DNA of 64,000 nt, from positions 199,196,830 to 199,260,829 of the forward strand of contig NC_056523.1 of assembly GCF_019175285.1 (NCBI RefSeq), in the 5' to 3' direction. Source of the stretch: Sceloporus undulatus (Eukaryota > Chordata > Lepidosauria > Squamata > Phrynosomatidae). The notes beneath the pieces are model-generated. The model made no database searches. It saw nothing but the letters and a program-made list of their open reading frames with translations, and had not been told where the DNA came from. Of the stretch, positions 34,600 through 46,100 are shown piece after piece. Made by a program: the position numbers and the translations under genes. Each line of letters begins with the position of its first letter. Within the stretch, counting starts at the first letter, position 1.

Positions 34600-35395
34600 T
34601 ATCACTGTGGATAGCTTTCTGGAAGTTAGGGCTAAACTTCAGAGCAGATTCACCATCCAACTGACATGGAAATCACTAGCCGCCACCACCCAAAGGGAAG
34701 GTATTTTTACCATACATCAAAGGAGTCACAGACAGAATAGGGAAACTCGTGAGGAAACACAACCTCCAAATGATCTACAAACCGACCAAGAAAATCTAGC
34801 AAATGCTGCCCTCAGCGAAGGACATGGCCACAGGAGTTTACTGCATACTGTGCAGCTGTGGCCAAGTCTACATAGGGACTACCAAACGCAGTGTTCAAAC
34901 ATGAATCAAGGAACACGAGAGACACTGCAGACTGGGCCAGCCAGAAAAATCAGTAGCAGCAGAACACATAAACCATCCTGGGCATAAAATGTTATTTGAA
35001 AACACTGAAATTCTGGACCATGCCAACAACTACCAGGTCAGAAAGCACAGGGAAGCCATTGAAGTCCACAAATACCTAGACAACTTCAGCAGGAAGAAAA
35101 TCTGAAAGTAAACAAAGTTTGGCTACCAGTGCTGAAAAACACCAAAATCAAGACCCAGCAAATGCAAACGAAAACCACCCAGGGTCAGGGGTTTTCCCAG
35201 CAGACCAACACAGAGATTAATATGTAAATCACTTCCTCTCAACCAAGGGTCACACGGTATATATACCCAACTCATTTCCATGCCAGCATTTTCTGAAGAT
35301 GCCAGTCACAGATGCTGGCAAAATATCAGGAATAAACTCTTCCAGAACACAGCCACATAGCCCAAAGATCCCACAAAAAATAGCCACTGTTGTTG
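34600..35395 (+). mobile_element. Penelope-like retroelement, 3' part with GIY-YIG domain
   Basis: Broken frames give the PLE C-terminus: RIGKLVRKHNLQMIYKPT near 34737, YCILCSCGQVYIGTTKRS (GIY-YIG core) near 34840, KEHERHCRLGQPEKS near 34905 and HREAIEVHKYLDNFSRKK near 35050. The 3' end has GAAGATGCCAGTCACAGATG and AATAAACTCTTCCAGAACAC. There are a few frame breaks. The reverse-transcriptase part upstream is absent, as in most 5'-truncated copies. Confidence 0.8.
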
Positions 35396-36049
35396 AATAG
35401 AGGAAGCACCTTGTGCATTCTACCCCTTGCACGTGTTGCTGTGCCAACAAAGAGTCACTGGGAGCATAATCACATTCCTATTTTTCAGCACAAACCACAG
35501 CAGGGGCTAAAAGGTGCCTTCAAAAATGCCGTTTCTGCATTAAGATTCTGCTTCTGCTGCATGTACAAACAAACATTCATGCCAATTTTGGGAAAGATCT
35601 AGTTACTAAGGAAATACATGATATAATTTGTTAAACTAGAAATAGCCAAACTGCTATTCTTTGGAAATTTATAAACACACAAATTGTGTTTTCCAGCATA
35701 AGTCATTCTTCTTGTTGTCCAAAGAAAATGTAGGTTAGCTTCTTTTTGCTTTGACATTATAGCTTCCTAAGCACGTGTTCCGTTCTGTGTAGAGGTAGTG
35801 AATAATGAAATAGGTACCTATAATTTAAAAAAAATGTTTTAAGAGCAAACAAGTGGAAACCAAGGAAGTGTGTACTGTGCTTTTTAGCTGGCTATTTCTT
35901 TCAGTCTATAAAATGTACATGATGTACAACAATTCAGTGAAAATCAACTGAACCTTTTAAGATCCTTAAGCATTAAACTGGCATCCAAATTGCTAAACTG
36001 ACATAAAACAATGGCTGTCAAGAAGAAAAGAAGGAGGAGGGGAGAAAGG

Positions 36050-36245
36050 TGTTGTTGTTGATATCGTTGGGTGGCTTGAAGTTGTTTGCAATTTATGGTG
36101 AACCTGTCATGTTGTTTTCTGGGCCAGCTTTGTTGGGTTTGCCTTTGTTTTCCTCTGAGGCTGAGAGATTGTGATTTGCCAAGGTTATTCAGCAGATTTC
36201 CATGTCTAAGCAAGATTTGAACCTTCATCTCCAGGGTCAGCCTAA
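36050..36245 (+). mobile_element. SINE, MIR-like family
   Basis: GTTGTTGTTGATATCGTTGG head, GCAATTTATGGTGAACCTGT, GAGGCTGAGAGATTGTGATT and ATTTGAACCTTCATCTCCAG in order. Confidence 0.6.
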
Positions 36246-36249
36246 ATGT

Positions 36250-36428
36250 ACAGTGTGCCCTTGCCTTATGTGGGGGATCAATTCTGGACTCCCCTGCATA
36301 AGGGAAATAGTGCGTATGCTCGAGCTCCATTATATATAATAGGGCTCGTGCATGAGACGTGGCATAGCACATGCGCCATTCATTCTCCCATCACATGGGT
36401 GCCCACGTATGACGTGGGTGCACTGTAT
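36250..36428. mobile_element. Inverted-repeat DNA element, family F, copy 2
   Basis: TACAGTGTGCCCTTGCCTTA at one end and ATGACGTGGGTGCACTGTA at the other; the inner CATTATATATAATAGGGCTC is itself palindromic. Confidence 0.6.
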
Positions 36429-36479
36429 TTACACTTACATAGTCTCATGATATTAAAGTGAAAATTTGATAAGATTTTT

Positions 36480-36715
36480 TTTTAAAGTTTTAAAAGAGTA
36501 ATGGGGGGGGGAACCAGCTGTGAGGCCTCTCCTTTCTCCACCCACTGATCCTCACACCATTCACACCTTCTCTTCTGCTTAGTTCAAGAGTTTTAAAGGG
36601 ATGCTGGTGAACATTTGGCAGTCCATTTCTGCCGAAAGGCAGACAGGTGGGGAGCAGGGGTGCAATTCCCACCTTAGGCTGTCACCCTGTGCAGTCTGCA
36701 CCCCTCACACCTTCT
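36480..36715. other. GC-richer unassigned block downstream of HACD4
   Basis: CT-rich sequence beginning with a G8 run at 36503; no splice-supported exon. Confidence 0.3.
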
Positions 36716-37036
36716 AGTGTTGTCTCTAAACTCAGCCATCCACACTGACAATTTTGGAATATTTTTGGATTTCAGAATTTTAGATAAGGAAGACTCAACC
36801 TGTATGTTCATCACAGAAATGGCAGCAACAGAGATGGATTGCATCTGTGAACTGATACTGTTTAATGTTTTTGGTATAGTATGCTGGCACAATGAGAGAG
36901 GGCAAGCCCATACGAACAGGTCAGTCATGGTGCCAGCTTTGACCTTAGCAAGAGACTGGGATGTAATTTCAGGCTAGCTAATTTTAGCAGAAAGCTTTCT
37001 CTGTGGTGTCTTTGGCAAGAAATTTTAAAAACTTAC

Positions 37037-37168
37037 CTCCAAACAATATTGCCATGTACAATTTTAGCATGTATGGAAGGTAGACAGATACATCAAATGG
37101 TAATGGCAATTGGACAGAGTATCCGCTATCGGTTTCAAAGTGAGGCAACGATTCATATATGGCAAATG
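37037..37168 (-). CDS. HACD4: HACD4 penultimate coding exon
   Basis: The split codon gives Ala, then FAIYESLPHFETDSGYSVQL... to ...MLKLYMAILFG plus one base, with acceptor TTTCCCAG and a strong donor GGAG|GTAAGT. If the donor is skipped, the frame runs into the intron and stops at 36984, adding a hydrophilic tail ending EKAFC. The expected last exon was not found between 31.7 and 37.0 kb. Confidence 0.9.
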
Positions 37169-40100
37169 CTGGGAAAAAGAAGTAAAAACCAAAATTGGAA
37201 TTAGCAGCTTCTAAGGATGACATTCTAAAAATGGGGGTAGAATTCAGAGACATGGCCATCTGCATACAATATCAGTATGCAAAGGGATCTTGTAGCACTT
37301 TTTAGACTAACTGTACAGGCGAGGTTGTAGCATAAGCTTTCGTAGACTTGGACTACTTCCAACATGCCATACATCTTAGGAAGTAGACCAAGTCTACAAA
37401 AACTAATGCTACAGATTTTTCTGCACGGTGAATCTCAAAGGTATTGCAAGATCTCTTTGCATGCATTCTAAAAATTCTAAAAGAACAGTATTTCTTTACA
37501 ATCAAAAGCTAAAATATAATACACAGTTAAAAATAAATGCAGATGTGGCAGGTGCCATTTTGTTCCAATGGAACAATTTTATATTGACACATGAAAATAC
37601 AAGTGAGAGAAGGGAGGATTGTGTCATTCATGATGTGGAGGCAGTTTACTTTTTAGCAGTAGAGAAGTCAGTTAAGCTGTGTATTCTGTTGCTTTGAGAA
37701 AAGTGTGCGCAGTCAAAACACTGAGCATGTCAAATCCATAATACAGTAGTCTCCAGTCATTACAGGCATGGAAACTCAAGTCTCTCATCAATGCAGTATT
37801 GAATGTAGACCGTAGTTACATGTGGACAGTCACCCTGCCGTTGTTTCAAAAAGCATGTATAGGGTCAATTGCAATGGTTAGAACACAAAGAAAGCTTAAA
37901 AAAATAAAGAATTAGGTCCCAAAGAGACAGGCCAAAATAAAGCTGCTTCGAGTCACTTTGGAGGTATGCTGTTTAAATGACACACACATTTTAAGAGGCC
38001 AGAAGCTGCGCCAAAGCTGCGCTCCAGTCCTTAGGACCGGAACATGGCTTTGGCGTGGCTTCCAGCCTCTTAGGACACATGCATCATTTAAGCAGCATAC
38101 CTCCAAAGTGACCAGAAGCAGCTTTATTTTGACCGGTCTATTTGGGCCCTTAGTCTCCAGACAGCAGTGTATTGTATTTGGGATGAAGGCATGTACAATA
38201 AAGAAATGTGCTCTGTGAAAAAAAATTACACTTTGTGAGAAACAGTGGTTTGACCAAAAAATTATGAAATGAACCCAGACAGTAAGGGAGAAATAGTTCT
38301 TATGAAATCCCCCGCCACCGTCCAATTTTGTTTTTGTGGTTCATCAACATGTTTACTTGAGAGAAAATCCTTATACAAACACATTATTCTACTCTGATTC
38401 TTTGCTGTCCTTACCCCGTGGCATCATCACCATTATTTGGTCTACAGCTCCATTCTATTGGCAGTGCTGGCTAGTAGGGATACTAGGTCTGGAAACCCTA
38501 CCCTCAGGAAAAAAACCTTTCTAAACTTAGGCTCCATGCAATACTTTTTAAACCTTTTGGATGATTATCTTCGAATGGGAATGGAGTTACTTATATTTAT
38601 ATCACTATTTTGCTGAAAATCCAACAAGTTGCAGCAAATTGTTATTCTTGAGTGAAGTTGTTTTGAATCACTGGCTGTCATTTCAAGGCCGCCCCAGCAT
38701 AGTTTAAACATCTTTAATTTTATTACCATTTTTCATCTGAAGAACAAAATCTATTGTTAGAATATGAGTCTAATGGTGTTAGAATTTCATGTACAACATA
38801 GTTTTTAGTGCTTCTCAGGATGTCGCTGTCATTCCCTCTTCATCTAGGTTTAGAGAAAGCTTCCCACTGGCATCCAAGGCTCTTCATTATTAAGTGATTA
38901 TTAAAAACTGTTTTAAAATACTAGAGAAGTGTTTATGGAACCAAAAAGCAGCAAGCCTCCTGAATAAATTGCACAGATCAATCTAGTTCTGAGGCCTTGC
39001 TCTGAAAGTTTGGTAAGGCTTATTCTCAGATCAGTGAATAAAGAGAATTACAGAAAGCATCAAGACCTCTGCAGGCACCCTTCATCTTTCTTTACCTTGA
39101 GCCAAAACTGACAGAGGATATAAAGGAATCCATAGAGAATAATGGAGCCATGTCAATTCTTGAAAGTATATTCCTGTTGCTGCTAACATACAGTAAGTGT
39201 ATCTAGAAAGAAATAGAACAACATTAAGATAAATGTTGATACTTAAAAATCTGAGTAAGCATGTTGCCACACTACAGAATTAATGCAGCTTGACACTAAT
39301 TTATCTGTCATGGCTCCATCCTGTGGAATCCTGAGGTTTGTAGTGGGCCTGACAGAGCAGGATAGGTATCTCACAGATCTACAAATCCCAGAATTCCATA
39401 GCATTGAGCCATGCCAGTTAAAGCGGTGTCAAACTGCATTAATTCTATACTGGTAATTCTGCAGTAGTTGCATCCTAAATTGAAAATCTAATGAGCCAAA
39501 CTTTCTTTTCTGACAGCTATTATAACTTGGAAGGAATTTGCACTGATTTTTCTGCCTAAATATAAATTAAATAAAACCCAAATCATTTGCTTATATTTGT
39601 TATTTGTAGACCTGAGGCTTTCCCCCTCTTTATATGTCTATATCAATCGTATATGGTTTTTAGCGTTCTAATCCAATAAGTCAGCAAGTGGATTGTGAAT
39701 TCCTCCCAAAATCTCCAGACCTTCCTTCCATTCAATCCAAAAATAAGACTTGGTCATCCATCCACCTGAAATATATTGCCCAAATCTACCAGGTGTTCAG
39801 TATATCTGTAAAAGTGGGTGTTTTTGGAAAATAAGGAACACTTCCTGTTTTCATCTGCCTAAATATATTAGATGGTAAATAAAATGAGTGTGGTTCCAAT
39901 GTTTTTTGCCATTTCTCAGCTAACTTGTATCTATCTAGTGTACCTTGAATGACCTTCTAGTTTCCTGAACCATAGTATTGTCCAGATAAGCAGATTAACA
40001 TCAACACTTCCCATAGGTATTAAGCAGTGAAATTTTAAAACATTTATAATGAGAGAATACACACATATTTTTATCGCTTTCTGTGCTGTTTATTAGACTA

Positions 40101-43100
40101 CAAAACAATAGCGTACACTTCTTGGGAAGCTCATCCACATCACATTGACATTGTGTAGTCTAGGTACACTGTTTCTACCCAGTAAAATTTGTTATATTAC
40201 ATAGACATTTGCAGTCTTGGCCTATATCGCTCATCAACGACTTTATCTATGGTAATCTCAGCATCTCGCTTTTGGGAAACAAAGGTTGTTTTCAGATTTT
40301 ACAAGGTTCTGATAAGTGTAATATTGTTTGAATTTACTACATGGCGAGTCTGTGCTGTTCTTGCTTGCCTTGGGTTGACTCAGGTAAACAGTGGAAATTC
40401 TGAAAAACCAGTCTGCTCACATTTTTGCTGTACTAACCTGTAAGACATACTAACTGTACCATATTCTCTTGAGTTTCAATACAGTTTATAAATAGAGGCT
40501 AAAGCCACATGGTTTCTAATATTGCATGAAAGTTAGAAACGGATATACAATAAATACCTATCCAGGTTGGGAAGATGTGGAATGCCTAGAGAATACATTT
40601 TCTTATCTCTCCTTCTGTGTCAGTGTTTGGTTTTGTAAGAGGAGTCAACCAGATAATAAGACTGAATGGCATGCTGAGAATGCAGACAAGGAAGTCAAAC
40701 AGAAAGCACATTGCATTAACTTTTGAAGGGAGTGTATTTAGTTCTTACCTGACCACATCCATGAAGTTCCAAAGGAAAAATAAGATGCAAACAATGTATT
40801 TCCCTTGCACTTCTTCTTGACTAGCAATCACAACAAACAAGATGATGATTCTTTCTGTGATCTGGAGAAGAAGGAAAATTACTTGGTTTCTATCTCAATG
40901 GCTTGCTTCCGATCAGAAAACTGATTGCAAGAGAAGTCATTTTAAATTATAGAGACATATATTTCCTATAACAGAAATAGTGTAGTAGTGGTTGTTGCTG
41001 TTGTTCTCTGCGTTTAAGCCATTTCCAACTAATGCAACCCGAAGACAAACCTGTCACGAGGTTTTGATCCCCTTCCCTGTTACCATTCCTCTCTCCTTTT
41101 GAGTAATGTCTTTTTAGATTGTAAGCCTGAGGGCGGGGAAGTGTCAAATTAACAACCAGAGTAAGATGCTCTGAGAGGCTGTAGAACAAAGTATATATAC
41201 TCTAAATAAATAAATAAAATAAGATAGCCCCCAAACCCCACAAAAAACTATAAAAATACGATTTGTTCAGAAGGCCTCTCCTGAGGCTGAGAGAGTGTGA
41301 CATGCCTAAAGTCACCAAAGAATTTCCATGGCACAGCAAGGATACTCCAAACTAGTAGTCCAGTTCTTAAATCACTACACCACACTGGCTCTCAGTATTG
41401 GTAGTAGTAAGATGCAATACAGTGAGCCTGCCATATTAGAGCTCCTGCAGATTGCTCTGCCTCATATTAGCCAATATTATTTATTTTATTTACATCCTGC
41501 CTGTCTCCTGACATGGGATCCAAAGCAGCTTACAAAAAGGCTAAAACAAGACCATTGGAAACTTTCATTTCCATTTTGATTAACCATAGTTTTTCAGTTT
41601 GTCTGAACCTGTCAAACATTGTCTAATCTTATGAATTGTTTGAAACAGGTTAACAGTAAACCACAATTCATGAAACTGGCTTGTTTCCATTCTCTACAGT
41701 TGATTTAACCCCAGTCTTTAAGCAAAAGCAACATCTTCTGATCTTGTGACCATGCTAAAGTACAAGAGCAGAGGGGGAAGCATATCAGCCCACTGTGGCT
41801 CATTCGCATAATAAACCATGCTTTATTGTGACATCCAAACCACCTCATCTCCCCAGATATACCAGTCCTTATCTTCTAAATCACTGGATTTATTCATTAT
41901 ATATGAAGAACAAGGAGACTGAAAATGTGTATGTCCTTTAAGTTTTATGTTTTTACAACCAGCCCTCCAAATCCATGGAATTTTTTATGTTCAGATACAA
42001 GTATCCATGACTCGAATTTTTTTTTTAAAAAAAAAATATAAATTCCAAAAACCAAATCTTGATTTTGCAGTTTACTAGACCATTATATATAATAGGGCTT
42101 GAGCATCCACAGGTTTTGGTGTCTGGGGGGAGGCGGGGGGGTCCTGGAACCAAACCCTAGCAAATACAAAGGATCCACTGTATTTGGATTGTCCAAGTTC
42201 CTGAAACTCAATTTTTTGGGGGAAAAGTATTAATCACAGTATTTATTTTCTCTGCTTTGAAATTAAAACTACAGACCCCAAAGACCTAGAACCTTGGCGG
42301 GTTTGCTATTTCTTCCTCTCACACAAAGAGAGGAAGTCATTTTGCTGTTTTCAGGTCTTTAAGTGTTCTAGGATCGTTTCAGTAAACCGCAGTAGATGTA
42401 ACCATGTGTCTAAAAAAAATATGAAATGCGAAATGGATGTGTTGGTCTATATGATTCAGCATTTTGGTGGAAGGCAGGATTTCCTCTGCCCAATGACTTT
42501 GTTAGATGGAAACAAATACAGACCAGTTTTCAAGCTACAAAACTTGCACTATAATGGCAGTTGTCACTCAGGTTCTGACCAAGGGAAACCAATCAGATTT
42601 CTATTTAGCATGAAATAATGATCAATCACTAACAAAGTGCTTCTTCCAAATTTTAGGGAGTATTTGCTTTGGAAGGAAAATGGTTACAAATATTCATTTT
42701 TTTTAGGGGAAGGGATACATATTGCAAACTATTGGTGGTGGTAGCCTGTCTCTGAAGAACATAGACCAAGGGTACCTAGCAATCTAGCCAATTTATAGGA
42801 TTGGAAGTTGGGGGGGGGGGGCCACTCGTTTTCCAACATCCATAAAGCTGAACTTGATTGGTTGGATAGCTATTTAAATAGAGGACATCTTCAAAGAAAG
42901 GACTGTCATCTGATAACCTTTTCGATAGAAAATGCCTTCCATCAGAACAGGGTGGACAAGATCTGTAGGCCAATTTTCAACCTTAGGTATCCACTTAGGG
43001 CCATAACATAATCACCCCCAAAATAAAATAAAATAAACAAGTACTAATAAACCAAGTACTAACCAGGGCTGACCCTGCTTAACTTCCCAGATCAGATAGG

Positions 43101-46100
43101 ATCTGGTGTTTTTATGGTATTTAGGGCAGAACGTGTCTAGGGCTACCAAACAAAATTGGTTTTATGAAGCTGCACAATTCCTGTCCCTGAATTATAGGTT
43201 TCTCCTATGGAAACAAGGAAACGTGACCACCCTAATCATAGGTCCCAGGAATGAACTTGAATGGCTGGATAGCTGTTTAAATAGAGGACATCTTCAGACA
43301 AAGGGCTGTCATCCCCAAGTGCGTTTGAGAACTTACTCCATGGAAAACACACATTGTAAAAAGACTGTTTTTTCTTTGTGCTTTGTGTCTTCTTGCCATG
43401 TTGTGCCAAAGTGATGAAAAAACTAAGGAAAGGAATTCATTTATTTAATTTACTTATTTTATGTATGTGCTCCCTTGCTCCTAAATTGGACCCAAGGTGG
43501 CTCACAAAAGATGACGAAATCCTGACTGGTCATGAGTTCAGCTCTCATGTTGACTTTCAGTTTGGAATTAAATGCAGATAAACATCACAAGCTGAAATGA
43601 GGCTCAATTTTCTTTGTCTCAAGATGAGTCTTCAGAGAAACCCCACAGTGAACAGACCAGACAGGCATGGAATAATGTGGTATATAAAAGTTTTCTTCTT
43701 TTCCTTTGAATTTGCATTTAGTTTTAATTTTGCTATGAAAGCATCTCTCTAGCCACAGCTATATTGAAGTGCCCAAGACTATGCCCACTCTTCTGTAACT
43801 AGAAATTAGAAAATCGGAAGTCTGGGTGCAGTTATTTGACAAAATGTAAACAAAAAGGTTTTGTTTTCCATTTGTGTCCTTTCATTCTTAAAGATCAAAG
43901 TGGAATTTCCTCTTCCTCACTCTCTTTTTCTCATTTGCAGCTGCTGAGTCTCTAGCGAGCAATTCAGGTTTCTGTGATACTGCTTTGTGGTTATCACAAT
44001 TGATGGAACAGCAGAAGTTAAATCTCTTTGAGAACAAATACGTAGCCTGACTCTATTTCCAAATTGCAACTTATGTAAGAGATTACAGATGTACCATGTT
44101 CCCCCACCTTCTCCCCTGATATTAAAAATGCAAGATAGGTATTGTGTAATCTACACAGCCTAAATTTTAAAGAGGATGAAAAAGAACCAAATATGTTACA
44201 TACATGCAAACATACCCACTTTTTGCCTCTTTGAGGAAGGGCCTGTCTAGGCCATATTACAATAACAATTATTTTTATATGTTACAGTCGGAGAAGGAAT
44301 AGAAGGAGGAAGAAGAAGAAACAGGCTAATAATTGATGGAAGGTTGTTGTTGTTAATGCTATTGCTGTGTGCCTCCGAGTCATTTTTTATTTATGGTGAT
44401 GCTAAGGCAACTCTATCACAGAGTTTTGTGAGGGTGAGAGAGTGTGACTTTCTAAAGGTCACCTGGTGAGTTTTTATGCTTGAGCAGGGAATCAAACCCT
44501 GATCTCCAGAGCCACGGTCCAATACTTACACAACTATACCATGCTGGATGGCACGGAATGGATGGAAGTAGAACTATAACAAGAGTAACATCAGTAATAA
44601 TAGATCAGTTGTGGACATAGTGGTGATAGTTATGATGACAGGCCATTAAAGGGTGCACTCTGGGCCCTCCACATTCACTGGGGTTAGGGACACAGTGAAA
44701 GTGGAACAACTGCAAATAAAAGAAAACCCACTAATTTTTTTTTTAAACTGAGAGAACATCTCTCTAGGAATCTCTAGGCCCTATGGTTAATGTCCGCAAG
44801 AAGTTGACCACAGAATTGTGCTGTAGGATCTATAAATAACTAGAGAAGTGTTCTCTATAGGAATCTCTAGATCCGCCAGTGAGAATCCTAGAGATAACAT
44901 ATTAATCAAAACCTCAAAAGTTAAAGCCACAAATGTATAGGGCCAACTGTAGTAGTTGTAGTAGTAGTAACCATGCTGCTAGTAGTAGCAGCAGCAGTAG
45001 TAAAAATATTGGCAACAGTGATGGACCATAAATTTTAAAAATGATGGGACCATTCAATTACCACATTTTACACTTTATCACACTTTATCCTGTGAATAAA
45101 TTGCCATGAAATTGTTAGAAATTGTAAAAGAAGTGTGAACAGGGTTCAGCCTCCTGCACACTTCTCTCATATGTAAACAGTCATGGAGACATTGAGGCTC
45201 ACTTTTCCTTGGAGCCACCATTTTGTAATAACAGGATCTTCTTTATTGCCAAATGGCAGTTCTGTGATGATTTACTGGTGGGAGTAGCAAGCCCCGACAC
45301 CTCCATGATGTTTACTCACGGGGGAAGTGCATGGGGGTGTGAACTCCAATCACACTTCTTTTATGATTTCTAACTCAGGGGAAGCTTCCTGTGTTATAAA
45401 GTCCTTTGATTCCAACTTGCCTGGGTGCCAGAGAAAGTCAGAAATCTCACCTGACAAAGTCTTGGGATGCATCTACACTGTAGAAATAATGCAGTTTACA
45501 CCACTTTAACTGCCATGACTCCATCTTACAGAATTCTGAGATCTATAATTTGTGAGGCTTGAGCATGCCTGGTAAAACTAAACATCCCAGGATGCCATAG
45601 GATAGAGCTATATCACTTAAAGTGATGTCAAACTGCATTATTTCTACAGAGTAGGTGCACCCTTGGTTACCAAGACCCACAAATGACCATTTTATCCAGT
45701 GCTTACTTTGTAGTGAACCGTATGAATATCAATGTAACTTGCCTCTGAGTATGGTTTGATTTAGTATGGCTGTATTGCTCTGAGATAGTACCTTTATTTC
45801 CAATACATACTCAATTGATGGGTGTAATGTAGGAAAAGCATAAGCTAGAAATCATCAAAGCTCTTCTATGATCTTTCTTAAGTTTAGAAAAAGTGATATA
45901 ATGTTAAAATTCCTCTACAAGATCAACAATGGTTCAGTCTTGTGGAATGCTGATCATGTCGCCTCTCCGGCATGTTCTAACGAAACATGAACTTTCCCAA
46001 ACAAATTCTTGAATGACTGTAAAACCTATGCTTGCCATATTTCATTTACCCCTCCCCTTGTATCGTTAGTCAAGATAATACGCCCACTTATTTTTCAAAA

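Noticed and set aside
34592-34987. 131-codon open frame
   Set aside because: Out of phase with the Penelope-like coding signal over the same bases.
37912-38325. 137-codon minus-strand open frame
   Set aside because: Mostly family B palindrome sequence, same reason as at 18519.
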